A stretch of DNA of 64,000 nt from Halapricum desulfuricans. Lineage in GTDB: Archaea > Halobacteriota > Halobacteria > Halobacteriales > Haloarculaceae. The DNA lies in contig NZ_CP064791.1 of assembly GCF_017094465.1 (NCBI RefSeq), forward strand, positions 1,116,001-1,180,000. The letters run 5' to 3'. Positions 46,223-55,266 of this stretch are shown one piece after another. How positions within the stretch are numbered: position 1 is the stretch's first letter; each line of letters begins with the position of its first letter. The notes under the pieces are model-generated. The model had not been told where the DNA came from and did no database searches. It was given only the letters and a program-made list of their open reading frames with translations. Both the position numbers and the translations under genes were made by a program.

Positions 46223-46512
46223 GAGTCTCCCTGTCTCTGCATCGTGTAACAGCCTGGTACATACTCTATAACAAGGTAGTATCGTAATCTGGTTACGGAT
46301 ATGAGTTGCGCTAATTGTGACACCGAGATCAAGGCGTACACGCTTCGGGTACACCCTGAGGGGTCCGACTCGCCCGTCGACATCTCGTTCTGCTCGACCG
46401 ACTGTCTCGCAACCTGGGTGTAAGCCACTCCCTGTTTCCGGAACCCCATTTGCTCTGGTGGACAGACGAGATACGACCTCGGTGATCTGGTAGAGACAGG
46501 GGACTCACGTAC
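46223..46512. repeat. imperfect inverted repeat pair bracketing a zinc-finger mini-gene
   Basis: Left arm GAGTCTCCCTGTCTCT (46223-46238) and right arm AGAGACAGGGGACTC (46492-46506) are complementary apart from one bulged base. Pairing continues outward with small gaps (GTATG against CGTAC). The 290-bp interval contains the 40-codon zinc-finger gene at 46301. The arms could be ends of a miniature inserted element or a long-range regulatory stem. The remaining sequence from 45933 to 46300 shows no reliable gene. Confidence 0.5.
46301..46423 (+). CDS. 40-residue CxxC zinc-finger microprotein
   Basis: ATG at 46301, TAA at 46421-46423. The protein begins MSCANCDTEIKAYTL and ends VDISFCSTDCLATWV, giving Cys pairs CANC and CSTDC about 30 residues apart, a treble-clef/zinc-ribbon-like arrangement seen in haloarchaeal small CPxCG-related zinc-finger proteins (I recall the DUF7576 group). 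A CTATA box about 33 nt upstream (46266-46270) fits a nearly leaderless mRNA. It probably mediates protein or nucleic-acid contacts; the function is unknown. Confidence 0.65.
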   Translation: MSCANCDTEIKAYTLRVHPEGSDSPVDISFCSTDCLATWV

Positions 46513-46586
46513 TGTTGCATCCCCCAATCCATATGAGAGATACATGAGTATTGATACAATGACGAGAGAACTCTCCGTTGGTACTA

Positions 46587-47888
46587 TCAGGTGAAAACGT
46601 ATGCCGCTACTGTATTCTCACTGCCATGCCCCCATCCGGCTCCGAGGAGGGCAGTCGGTCCATTGCTGGCCAGCGCCACTGTCAAGCCGACTGCATCATT
46701 GTGGTCACTATTGTCGGGGGCGAGTTTCCCCTGTTGGGTCCACGAGTCATCACTGCGGGAAAATACGTACATTGACCCCGTGTCTACGCCAGTATCGTAG
46801 GCGCCGATAAGTGCGGTTGATCTGTCATCGGCTAGTGCTACCGACCTTCCAAAGTATTCCTCTTCGTTTCCGTTTTCAGCGGAGAGTTTAGCCTGTTGGG
46901 TCCAGTCCCCACTATCACGGATAAATACATACGCTGATCCCGGGCTCTTTCCGTTGGAATCCTCGTCGCTCACGGCCCCGATAAGAGCAGCCCTCCCGTC
47001 GCCAGTGACTGCTACCGGAGAGCCGAAGTTGTCGTTGCTATCCCCGTCGCCAGGAACAAGCTTGGCTCGGCGGATCCACGATCCGTCACGGTAAGTGAAC
47101 ACGTATACTGACCCCGATTCGTTCCCGTGCGGTGTTTCATCCTGGGGGGCACCGACCAGAGCGACGGTTCCGTCGGCCGACAGCGCCACCGATGCGCCGA
47201 AGCTGTCGCCTCCGTCTCCGTTCTCGGGAACGAGCTTTGCCTGTTGGGTCCAGGACCCATTCGCTCTCGAAAACACGTACGCTGATCCCGCGCCCTTCCC
47301 ATTGGGATCTCCGTCGTGTTCTGCCCCGATAAGAACACTCAAGCCATCGTCAGCTACCGCTACCGCAAAGCCGAATGTATCCCCACTATCGCCGTCGTTA
47401 GGAAGGAGTTTGGCCTGTTGGGCCCACGATCCGTCACTCCGGGTAAACACATACACTGCTCCCGCCCTTTCTCCATTGGAATTATTATCAGACAACGCTC
47501 CGATGATGGCAGTTTTCCCGTTGTCAGCCAGCGCCACCCCGTCACCGAAGTAGTCACCCTCGTGGCTCTCGTCAGGGGCAAGTGTGGTCTGCCGTGTCCA
47601 AGATTCCGTTCCCTGTGCGAACACATGGACCTCTCCTTTCAAGGATCCATGTGGATCGTCGCCGCTGAAGGTGCCGATGAGCGCAGTTTCACCATTTTCA
47701 GCCAGCGCGACTGACTGGATAGCAATGATGCTGCTAGCCCCTTCATTAGGGACGAGTGTCCCTTGTTGGGAATCGAATGGGGCAGCAACTGTTCCCGGAT
47801 TAGATTCAGCAAGACTACTACAACCGGCGAGGATGGCCAGACTAGATCCTCCCGCCAATTGGAGAAGTCGTCGCCGTTTCCGATCCAT
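46587..47888 (-). CDS. Tat-exported lipoprotein with FG-GAP-type beta-propeller repeats
   Basis: 433 residues from the ATG at 47888. MDRKRRRLLQLAGGSSLAILAGCSS is a twin-arginine signal followed by the lipobox LAGC. The mature part consists of about seven repeats of 50 residues. Each has an FG..VA(V/L)A.(D/N)G stretch, an LIGA or LVGA strand, then AGSAYVF and SWTQQAKL, the pattern of integrin-like FG-GAP propellers. It would be a surface-anchored propeller of unknown ligand. The frame is open back to 48059 without signal-like sequence. It lies in an AT-richer stretch than its surroundings, and repeated units make it prone to recombination. Confidence 0.8.
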   Translation of the reverse strand: MDRKRRRLLQLAGGSSLAILAGCSSLAESNPGTVAAPFDSQQGTLVPNEGASSIIAIQSVALAENGETALIGTFSGDDPHGSLKGEVHVFAQGTESWTRQTTLAPDESHEGDYFGDGVALADNGKTAIIGALSDNNSNGERAGAVYVFTRSDGSWAQQAKLLPNDGDSGDTFGFAVAVADDGLSVLIGAEHDGDPNGKGAGSAYVFSRANGSWTQQAKLVPENGDGGDSFGASVALSADGTVALVGAPQDETPHGNESGSVYVFTYRDGSWIRRAKLVPGDGDSNDNFGSPVAVTGDGRAALIGAVSDEDSNGKSPGSAYVFIRDSGDWTQQAKLSAENGNEEEYFGRSVALADDRSTALIGAYDTGVDTGSMYVFSRSDDSWTQQGKLAPDNSDHNDAVGLTVALASNGPTALLGAGWGHGSENTVAAYVFT

Positions 47889-48335
47889 AGGCTCAGATTG
47901 GATTGTCGATGAAAAATAATTTGTGGGGAACTGAGGATTATCCGACCGATGTGAGCCGAGGGCAGATGTTAAAGCGCGGACTCTGTCTCGGCAACCATAG
48001 ATTCGAACATGAGACTCATTAGCCAGCGTGTCGCAACACGTCGGCCCTATGTTGAGCAATTCTTTGTGTTCTCAAGAATCTTTCTGAGCTTCTGGATACG
48101 CGCCTTGCACGTTACGAGAACCAAGACATCATTCAATTCTGATAGTCTGCTTTCTGTTCGATATGCAGGCTCGTTCTACCGGCCGACTCACAAAAACGGA
48201 TTGAGAAATAACGGACGTGCTGTGATGGATACAACCTCTATATCTTGCACACCACTCTGTACCAATATCACGTATTCTATGATTGTTTCACCAGATTTGG
48301 CAAGAGCCAACTGAATTACTAAGAGCTGGGTGATT
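47889..48335. other. AT-rich intergenic stretch, no supported gene
   Basis: 447 bp, noticeably richer in A and T than the flanks. A plus-strand 101-codon frame (48009-48314) exists, but its composition (few acidic residues, many Ser, Arg, Thr) is unlike a haloarchaeal protein, and no promoter spacing supports it. It may be eroded coding DNA. I see no RNA gene or repeat here. Confidence 0.5.
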
Positions 48336-48461
48336 CTAGGGTGATTCCCGCAACTCGCCGCGACAGTCCGGACACGCTGCCCAGTACGACGCCGGGACAA
48401 CAGATTTTCCGCAATCCACACATTCGAATCGCACTCTACTGGACGCTTGTTTGGAACTCAT
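48336..48461 (-). CDS. 41-residue zinc-ribbon microprotein (rubrerythrin-like domain type)
   Basis: ATG at 48461 (reverse strand), TAG at 48336-48338. The sequence has FECVDCGKSVV followed by WAACPDCRGELRESP, i.e. two CxxC knuckles 16 residues apart, a rubredoxin/zinc-ribbon fold. It resembles the very short haloarchaeal proteins annotated as rubrerythrin-like domain proteins (DUF7129 group, from memory). Family-like spacing and the Gly-Glu-Leu after the last knuckle support a real gene despite its size. It is a likely zinc-binding adaptor. Confidence 0.7.
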   Translation of the reverse strand: MSSKQASSRVRFECVDCGKSVVPASYWAACPDCRGELRESP

Positions 48462-48554
48462 CGGGAGAAGCTCCGCTACCGTCGCTAATAAAGGTTTTCG
48501 GAAAATAACTATATCCGACTAGATGCCCTGATATATCCTAATATTGTAATCGAG

Positions 48555-49841
48555 TTAGTCTGCACGGCCGACGAGTGACTGCGCTCGCTCGCTCGCCCGC
48601 TCCCGCACGGCTTGCTCGTCGAAGACCGTCACCTCGCGATCGCGCATCAACACCTGTCCGTCGCAGACGGTGTGTCGCACGTCGCTCCCGCGGGCGGCGT
48701 ACGCCAGGTGACTGACGAGGTCGTGGGCGGGCGTCAGATGCGGTGCGTCGAGGTCGATCACGGCCAGGTCGGCGTTCGCTCCCGGTTCGATCCGGCCCGA
48801 GTCGAACCCGAGAATCTCGGCACTGCCGCGGGTCGCCATCTCGACGACGCTATACGCATCGACGGCGCTTGCGTCCCCGGCGGCGAGTTTGCCCAGCATT
48901 GCGGCGTCACGCATCTCGTCGAACATGTCCAGATCGTTGTTCGAGGCCGCGCCGTCGGTGCCCAGTCCGACCGCCACGCCCGCATCGAGCAGGTCCTGGA
49001 TCGGTGCCATCCCCGAGGCGAGCTTCATGTTCGAGGCCGGGCAGTGGACCACGCCCGCGCCGCGCTCGGCCAGCAGGTCGATCTCGCCGTCGTCGAGGTG
49101 GACGCCGTGGGCCAGATAGTCCTCTGACTCGAGCAGTCCCAGATCGGCGGCGTACGCCAGCGGGCGCTGTCCGTGCTCGTCGACGATCGGGTCGACCTCG
49201 TCGGTCGTCTCGTTCGCGTGCAGATGGATCGGCACGCCGGCCTCGCGGGCCTCGGGCACGAACTCCCGGTAGTACTCTTCGCCGACAGTCGTCAACGAGT
49301 GGGGCATAAACGCGGTCCGGATCCGTCCGTCGGCAGCACCGTCGTACTCGCGGGCGAACGCGAGGCTATCTCGCATCTCCTCGCGGGCGGCCTCGTCGTC
49401 GTTCCCGATTGTGATCGCCCCGTAGCCCAGCCGTGCGCGCATACCGGCCGCCTCGACGGCGTCGGCGACCTCCGACATGAAGAAGTACATGTCGTTCAGG
49501 GCAGTCGTCCCCGACTTGATCATCTCGACCAGTCCGAGTTCCGCGCCGGCCCGGACGTCCTCGGCGGTGAGTTCGGCCTCGGCCGGCCAGATGTCCTCCT
49601 GGAGCCACGCGTCGAGTTGTTTGTCGTCGGCGTAGCCACGCAAAAGCGTCATCGCGACGTGGGTGTGTGCGTTGACGAGTCCGGGGATCACGAGCCCGCC
49701 CGCCGCGTCGAGTTCGTCGTCGCCTGAGAGATCACCGATGTCGATAATCTCGCCGCTGTCCTGATCGAGCAGTACGTCCGTACGCTCGACGGAGTGGTCG
49801 GGACGCAAGACCTGACCGCCCGAAACGAGGAGTTCGCTCAT
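48555..49841 (-). CDS. amidohydrolase, SAH/MTA/5'-deoxyadenosine deaminase type
   Basis: 428 residues from the ATG at 49841 ([17 protein letters not shown]). Metal ligands of the amidohydrolase barrel are visible: [16 protein letters not shown] (His-x-His), HLHANET with a Glu, and [16 protein letters not shown] (Asp). [16 protein letters not shown] is typical of the MtaD/DadD branch, which deaminates S-adenosylhomocysteine, methylthioadenosine or 5'-deoxyadenosine. The precise substrate cannot be told from motifs. The upstream extension in frame overlaps hisG and was dropped. Start codons of this gene and hisG are divergent, 94 bp apart. Confidence 0.88.
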   Translation of the reverse strand: MSELLVSGGQVLRPDHSVERTDVLLDQDSGEIIDIGDLSGDDELDAAGGLVIPGLVNAHTHVAMTLLRGYADDKQLDAWLQEDIWPAEAELTAEDVRAGAELGLVEMIKSGTTALNDMYFFMSEVADAVEAAGMRARLGYGAITIGNDDEAAREEMRDSLAFAREYDGAADGRIRTAFMPHSLTTVGEEYYREFVPEAREAGVPIHLHANETTDEVDPIVDEHGQRPLAYAADLGLLESEDYLAHGVHLDDGEIDLLAERGAGVVHCPASNMKLASGMAPIQDLLDAGVAVGLGTDGAASNNDLDMFDEMRDAAMLGKLAAGDASAVDAYSVVEMATRGSAEILGFDSGRIEPGANADLAVIDLDAPHLTPAHDLVSHLAYAARGSDVRHTVCDGQVLMRDREVTVFDEQAVRERASERAQSLVGRAD

Positions 49842-49935
49842 GCCTGTTCGTTCGTCGGGGGATACTTTGAACCGTTGGGTTCGTCGCTCGCCGCCGGAGG
49901 GAAAAGCAATTGCCCGCCCGCCTCCACGTTCCGGT

Positions 49936-50784
49936 ATGCGCATCGCCGTCCCCAACAAGGGCCGTCTCCACGAGCCGAGCGTCGAGTTGCTCGAACGCGC
50001 CGGACTGCACGTCGTCGACGGGGCCGACCGCAAACTCCACGCTGAAACGGTCGATCCCGAGGTGACGATCCTGTTCGCCCGCGCGGCCGACATTCCCGAG
50101 TACGTTTCCGAGGGGGCCGCCGACGTGGGCATCACCGGCTTCGATCAGGTCGCCGAAGCACAGCGGGACAACCTCGTCGAACTGCTCGATCTGGAGTTCG
50201 GGAGCTGCAAGCTCGTCCTCGCTGCGCCCGAAGACGACGATATCGAGTCCGTCTCCGATCTCGACGGTGGGACGGTCGCGACCGAGTTTCCGAACATTAC
50301 CCGGGAGTTCCTCGACGAGCAGGGCGTCGACGCCGATATCACCGAGGTTTCGGGCGCGACGGAACTCACGCCGCACGTCGATATCGCCGACGCGATCGTC
50401 GATATCACCTCGACCGGGACGACCCTGCGGATGAATCGCCTGGAAGTCATCGCGGACGTGCTCGAATCGTCAGTGCGACTGTTCGCCCGCGAGGACGCTC
50501 GCGACGACGAGAAAGTCCAGCAGATCGAAACCGCGCTTGGGTCAGTGCTGTCCGCTGAGGGGAAACGCTATCTGATGATGAACGCTCCTGCGGACGCCCT
50601 TGACGCAGTCAAGGAGGAACTCCCTGGCATGGGCGGACCGACGGTGATGGACATCGCCGGCACCGACGATGTCGCGGTCCACGCAGTCGTCGACGACAGC
50701 GAGGTCTTCGAGACGATCAACGCGCTGCAGTCAGTCGGTGCGAGCGACATTCTCGTAACCGAAATCGAGCGGCTCGTCGAGTGA
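49936..50784 (+). CDS. hisG: ATP phosphoribosyltransferase (long form)
   Basis: 282 residues from the ATG at 49936 ([19 protein letters not shown]), the first enzyme of histidine synthesis. [15 protein letters not shown] and the PRPP-binding segment [16 protein letters not shown] are present. The C-terminal regulatory domain (about 210-282, [40 protein letters not shown]) marks the hexameric, His-feedback-controlled long form, which does not need HisZ. It is isolated from other his genes, as usual in haloarchaea. Confidence 0.95.
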   Translation: MRIAVPNKGRLHEPSVELLERAGLHVVDGADRKLHAETVDPEVTILFARAADIPEYVSEGAADVGITGFDQVAEAQRDNLVELLDLEFGSCKLVLAAPEDDDIESVSDLDGGTVATEFPNITREFLDEQGVDADITEVSGATELTPHVDIADAIVDITSTGTTLRMNRLEVIADVLESSVRLFAREDARDDEKVQQIETALGSVLSAEGKRYLMMNAPADALDAVKEELPGMGGPTVMDIAGTDDVAVHAVVDDSEVFETINALQSVGASDILVTEIERLVE

Positions 50785-50805
50785 TCGTCTGCGGTTTCGG
50801 CGTGG

Positions 50806-51456
50806 TCACTTGACGATATCGGTCGAGGCGGTCGTGTCCTCTCTGACGTCCGTGTCGAGGTCGATATCCGTGATGAGCTCGACGAGTTCCTGCAGACGGG
50901 GGAACGTGTAGGCCGTGAGTTCGACGTCGGTGTCGTCGGCGACGATATCCGAGTCGACGACGAAGACGATGTCCTCGTCCGGCCAGCCGCCCATCTCGTC
51001 GACGATATTGCTGGCGGGACCGTACATAAACGAGGGCGTCGAGATGTCGATCGTCGTGTCCAGGACGTTCGCCCACCCGTCGATGTAGCCGGAGGTCATG
51101 ATGTTGCCAATCTCCTGCATGGCCGACCGTTCCATGTCGGTAAAGAGGCCATCCGCAGGCTCGTCGTTGCCCATGCCACCGACCATCTGTTCGACGAGTT
51201 GCTTGCTGTCCGCCGGGTCGATCAGAAAGAGTACGTATCCGTGTGGCGAATCGACCAGTTCGACGAAGATCCCGACTTGCTTCTGGGACCCGATATGCGT
51301 TTTCACGTCCTCGATATCGAGAAAGTTGATCTTCGAGACTTCGATGCTGGCGTCGAGGCCCGCCATCTGACTGAGGTGATCGGCGACCGTCTCCGATCCT
51401 TCTCTGGCCATCTGGTTGAACAGATCCAGCTTTCGAACGTCGACACGGAGGCTCAT
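50806..51456 (-). CDS. cheC: chemotaxis protein CheC
   Basis: 216 residues of the CheC/CheX/FliY fold. The phosphatase motif (D/S)-x3-E-x2-N-x22-P is seen in ERSAMQEIGNIMTSGYIDGWAN followed by STPSFMYGP. The first half carries a degenerate copy (LDLFNQMAREGSETVADHLSQM). CheC proteins remove phosphate from CheY-P or partner with CheD in archaellum control. The C-terminus is acidic. Other che and arl genes are not adjacent. Confidence 0.85.
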   Translation of the reverse strand: MSLRVDVRKLDLFNQMAREGSETVADHLSQMAGLDASIEVSKINFLDIEDVKTHIGSQKQVGIFVELVDSPHGYVLFLIDPADSKQLVEQMVGGMGNDEPADGLFTDMERSAMQEIGNIMTSGYIDGWANVLDTTIDISTPSFMYGPASNIVDEMGGWPDEDIVFVVDSDIVADDTDVELTAYTFPRLQELVELITDIDLDTDVREDTTASTDIVK

Positions 51457-51557
51457 ACCTGGTACTGTGTTCCCACGATTGTAAGATTGCCGTCCCTCGG
51501 CTACGACAGTCTCGTCCTCGGCTGGCGGCCACTACAGCGTGCCAATCACGGCAATTT

Positions 51558-51857
51558 ATGCCGGTCCGTATCCCAGGTGTACGTACGTCGGACGATCCGG
51601 CGGTGGACATCGTGAGTTCGAAACTAGGATACGCGGAGATCGCACTCGGAACCGCGATCGCGTTCTGGGGGACCGTGCAGGTGCTGGTCTCGTTCGGCGA
51701 CACGGCGACAGTGTTGCTGTGGGGGGTTGCCGTCCTGCTCGGGTTGTTCGTCAGCGCGTACGGCGTCGTCTCGGTAATGCGTACCCACGACGCCGACGAG
51801 GCGGCCGACCCCGACCAGGCGATCAGCAAGACGGATTCGCGCTTCGGTCGCAACTAG
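51558..51857 (+). CDS. small two-helix membrane protein, unknown function
   Basis: 99 residues if started at the ATG at 51558; an in-frame GTG at 51603 would give 84 and removes a stretch without clear structure. Two hydrophobic segments (ALGTAIAFWGTVQVLVSF and TVLLWGVAVLLGLFVSAYGVVSVM) are followed by an acidic cytoplasmic-type tail. It ends 4 bp from the convergent ctaA stop. Confidence 0.55.
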   Translation: MPVRIPGVRTSDDPAVDIVSSKLGYAEIALGTAIAFWGTVQVLVSFGDTATVLLWGVAVLLGLFVSAYGVVSVMRTHDADEAADPDQAISKTDSRFGRN

Positions 51858-51861
51858 TGGG

Positions 51862-52704
51862 CTAGCGAGCGAACGACCCGCTCATCGGAGCATCCCCGTC
51901 AGCCGCGCGGAAGGCGAACCACGCGGCCCCGAGTAACACGACAAAGACCAGCCCCGCAACGCTGTCGGCAACGAGCAATCCTTGCGGATCGAGTCCGTGG
52001 CGGCCGAGTACCATCTGAACAGCCAGCAGGGCGGCGGCCACCAGACTCAGATACCCCTGTCTGATTGCGTCGCGATCGCCCGTCGCGCGCGTCCAGGTCC
52101 CGATCGCGACCAGCAGGGCGAACAACACGAGTGCCAGCCCGTAGTAGACGATCTGGACCTCCGGCGTGTAGGAAAAGACCGTCCCGAAGCTGAACAGATG
52201 CCCCAGCGGGACGAGCGCGAGCGCGACCACCGCGCCAGTGCGGAGCCGTGCGGTGTCGGCACGGTTGTACTGTACTGCTGTCGCATAGACGATCAGCGTG
52301 AAAATCGTCAGTGCGGCCAGATAGTGAGCCGCCTGAACCGGTGGCGAGTAGCCCCACGGGAACAGGCCACCGACCGTGACCGTGAGCGCGCCCAGACCGA
52401 TCTGGACGGGGAGCAACGCGATCGCCGCGACGAGGCTGTACCTGACCCGGCGGCTCGCGCCGCGCGTCCACGCGAGGCCGGTAATCCCGAGTAACACGAA
52501 CCCGGTCACCATCGCGACCAGCCGGTGGAACCACTCGACGAAGCTCATCCAGTTTGCGGGAAACAGGCCGAATACGGCCCCGTCACAGAACGGCCACCGG
52601 GCGCCGCAGGTGAGACCGGCCCCGACTCCCGCCGTGTACACACCCAACAGCATGAGGACGAACGTCAGTCCGGTCGCGCCCGCCAGCAATCGCCGGAGTT
52701 GCAT
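51862..52704 (-). CDS. ctaA: heme A synthase, COX15/CtaA family
   Basis: 280 residues with eight membrane helices. The first half has the Cys33/Cys40 pair (TCGARWPFC), and Glu57 and His60 in EWFHR, all key for CtaA. Further His residues sit in VQAAHYLAAL and LGHLF, and in VLGRHGLDPQG. The enzyme oxidises the C8 methyl of heme O to the formyl group of heme A for terminal oxidases. ctaB is not adjacent. Single gene, convergent with the small membrane protein. Confidence 0.9.
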   Translation of the reverse strand: MQLRRLLAGATGLTFVLMLLGVYTAGVGAGLTCGARWPFCDGAVFGLFPANWMSFVEWFHRLVAMVTGFVLLGITGLAWTRGASRRVRYSLVAAIALLPVQIGLGALTVTVGGLFPWGYSPPVQAAHYLAALTIFTLIVYATAVQYNRADTARLRTGAVVALALVPLGHLFSFGTVFSYTPEVQIVYYGLALVLFALLVAIGTWTRATGDRDAIRQGYLSLVAAALLAVQMVLGRHGLDPQGLLVADSVAGLVFVVLLGAAWFAFRAADGDAPMSGSFAR

Positions 52705-52918
52705 GCCAGACAGTCAGTGCCCTGGCCACTTAGAAGCGTTCGGTATTGGACTGTGTTGCCGCTTGATAGTGGCCGTCGTAACTCTGTTCCGGGTCGAACG
52801 CAGTCGTGCGGTCGCACCGGTCAATCGTTACAACGGTCACTGTGACTCGACACTGTTCTGAAACCGGAAGTCCTCTTGGATGGCCTAGATTTTTGGTTCC
52901 CCCTGACAGCCATCACCC

Positions 52919-55165
52919 ATGGGACTCGACGAGGACGCACTCGACTACCACCGGCAGGAACCGCCCGGCAAGATCGCGATCGAGACGACCAAGCCGACCA
53001 ACACCCAGCGAGACCTCTCGCTGGCGTACTCGCCGGGGGTCGCGGCCCCTTGTCGGGAGATCCGGGACGACCCCGAGTCGGTGTTCGAGTACACGGCCAA
53101 GGGCAACCTCGTGGCCGTCGTCTCGGACGGCAGCGCGACGCTCGGGCTCGGCGATATCGGACCCCAGGCGTCAAAGCCGGTCATGGAGGGCAAGGGCGTG
53201 CTGTTCAAGCGGTTCGCCGACATCGACGTGTTCGATCTGGAATTGGATACGTCCGAACCCGAGGGGATGATCCAGGCGGTCACGGCGATGGAGCCGACGT
53301 TCGGGGGGATCAACCTGGAGGACATCAAGGCGCCCGAGTGTTTTGAGGTCGAGTCACGACTGCGCGATCGACTCGATATCCCGGTCTTCCACGACGACCA
53401 GCACGGGACCGCGATCATCTCCGGCGCCGCGCTGTTGAATGCCGCCGAACTGGCGGGCAAGGACCTCGACGAACTGGAGGTCGTCTTCTCCGGGGCCGGC
53501 GCCAGCGCGATCGCTAGCGCGCGATTTTACGTCTCGCTCGGGGTCGAACGGGAGAACATCACGATGTGTGACTCCTCGGGGATCATCACCGAATCGCGCG
53601 CCGAGGCTATCAATCGGTTCAAACAGGAGTTCGCCAGCGACAGTGCCGAGGGGGATCTGGCGGACGCGATGGATGGTGCGGACGTGTTCGTCGGGCTGTC
53701 GGTCGGCGGGATCGTCGACCAGGGGATGATCCGATCGATGGCCTCGAACCCGATCGTCTTCGCGATGGCCAACCCCGATCCCGAGATCGGCTACGAGGAG
53801 GCTAAATCCGCCCGCGAGGATACGGTCATCATGGCAACCGGTCGCTCGGACTACCCCAATCAGGTCAACAACGTGCTCGGATTCCCCTTCATTTTCCGGG
53901 GCGCGCTGGACGTGCGGGCGACCGAGATCAACGAAGCGATGAAGGTCGCGGCTGCGCGGGCGCTTGCCGACCTCGCACGGCAGGACGTACCGGACGCGGT
54001 CGTCAAGGCCTACGGCGACGAACCGCTGCAGTTCGGGCCGGAGTACATCATTCCGAAGCCGCTTGATCCCCGAGTGCTGTTCGAGGTGACGCCCGCCGTC
54101 GCCGAGGCCGCGATCGAGTCGGGCTGTGCCCGGACGGAGCTAGACACAGACACCTACGTCGCACAGCTCGAAGGACGCCTCGGCAAGTCCCGCGAGATGA
54201 TGCGGGTCGTGTTGAACAAGGCCAAAAGCGACCCCAAACGCGTCGTGCTGGCCGAAGGCGCCGACGAGAAGATGATCCGTGCGGCCTACCAGCTCGTCGA
54301 TCAGGGCATCGCGCGCCCGCTTTTGATCGGCGATCGCGACCGGATCGAAGCGATCGTCGAGACGCTGGGGCTGTCGTTCGAGCCGGACATCCTCGATCCG
54401 GACGAAACGGACCTCCAGCGGTATGCCGAATGGCTGTACGAGCAGCGCCAGCGCAAGGGCGTCACGCGGCGTGAGGCTACCGAGCTGGTACAGAACGGTG
54501 ATTACCTGGGGAGCGTCCTCGTGGCGACGGACGAGGCCGACGCACTGTTGACCGGCCTCACCCATCATTATCCGTCGGCGCTCCGGCCGCCGCTCGAGGT
54601 CGTCGGAACGGCTCCGGACACCGAGTACGCGGCCGGCGTGTACATGTTGACGTTCAAAAACCGCGTCGTCTTCTGTGCCGACGCGACGGTGAACGTCGCC
54701 CCCGACGCGGACGTGCTCGCGGAAGTGACGTGCCACACTGCCGAACTGGCCAGGGAGTTCAACGTCGAGCCCAGAGCGGCGTTGCTATCGTATTCGGACT
54801 TCGGCAGTGTCGACACTGACGGGGCCGCGGTACCACGCGAGGCCGCCGAGAAACTGCGCTCGGATCGGAGCGTCGATTTCCCGGTCGACGGGGAGATGCA
54901 GGCCGACACGGCGCTCGTCGAGGAGATGCTCACCGACAGCTACGAGTTTGCCGAACTCGACGAGCCGGCGAACGTGCTCGTCTTCCCGAATCTCGAGGCC
55001 GGTAACATCGGCTACAAGTTGCTCCAGCGGCTCGGTGGAGCCGACGCGATCGGGCCGATGCTCGCCGGGATGGACAAGCCCGTCCACATCATCCAGCGCG
55101 GCGACGAGGTCAAAGACATCGTCAATCTCGCCGGGGTGGCAGTCGTCGACGCCCAGCAGCAGTGA
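52919..55165 (+). CDS. maeB: malic enzyme fused to a phosphotransacetylase-like domain (MaeB type)
   Basis: 748 residues from the ATG at 52919. Residues 1 to about 425 form malic enzyme: [50 protein letters not shown] with the metal acids, [10 protein letters not shown], and the NAD(P) fold [17 protein letters not shown]. From about 430 on comes a phosphate acetyltransferase-like domain ([19 protein letters not shown] to [33 protein letters not shown]) that in other MaeB enzymes binds acetyl-CoA and regulates activity. It decarboxylates malate to pyruvate, feeding gluconeogenesis and NADPH supply. Confidence 0.94.
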   Translation: MGLDEDALDYHRQEPPGKIAIETTKPTNTQRDLSLAYSPGVAAPCREIRDDPESVFEYTAKGNLVAVVSDGSATLGLGDIGPQASKPVMEGKGVLFKRFADIDVFDLELDTSEPEGMIQAVTAMEPTFGGINLEDIKAPECFEVESRLRDRLDIPVFHDDQHGTAIISGAALLNAAELAGKDLDELEVVFSGAGASAIASARFYVSLGVERENITMCDSSGIITESRAEAINRFKQEFASDSAEGDLADAMDGADVFVGLSVGGIVDQGMIRSMASNPIVFAMANPDPEIGYEEAKSAREDTVIMATGRSDYPNQVNNVLGFPFIFRGALDVRATEINEAMKVAAARALADLARQDVPDAVVKAYGDEPLQFGPEYIIPKPLDPRVLFEVTPAVAEAAIESGCARTELDTDTYVAQLEGRLGKSREMMRVVLNKAKSDPKRVVLAEGADEKMIRAAYQLVDQGIARPLLIGDRDRIEAIVETLGLSFEPDILDPDETDLQRYAEWLYEQRQRKGVTRREATELVQNGDYLGSVLVATDEADALLTGLTHHYPSALRPPLEVVGTAPDTEYAAGVYMLTFKNRVVFCADATVNVAPDADVLAEVTCHTAELAREFNVEPRAALLSYSDFGSVDTDGAAVPREAAEKLRSDRSVDFPVDGEMQADTALVEEMLTDSYEFAELDEPANVLVFPNLEAGNIGYKLLQRLGGADAIGPMLAGMDKPVHIIQRGDEVKDIVNLAGVAVVDAQQQ

Positions 55166-55234
55166 TGTCGCTCCGAGTCAGGCCGAAAAACATCTTCGGG
55201 ACTTAATTTCCCGACCCGCAGGGATAATGGTTAG

Positions 55235-55242
55235 ATATATAT
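55235..55242 (+). promoter_or_regulatory. TATA box of the esterase lipoprotein gene
   Basis: ATATATAT at 55235-55242, about 28 nt before the ATG at 55267, supporting that start as leaderless. Confidence 0.65.
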
Positions 55243-55266
55243 GTCCGTTCGCTGTCCCTTCCGGTT

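Noticed and set aside
45932-46354. 140-codon minus-strand frame
   Set aside because: It overlaps the promoter of the small membrane protein and the zinc-finger gene; composition with many Cys, Arg and Ser is atypical.
48009-48314. 101-codon plus-strand frame in the AT-rich gap
   Set aside because: Few acidic residues, no recognisable domain and no promoter at the right distance; possibly eroded DNA but not a supportable gene.
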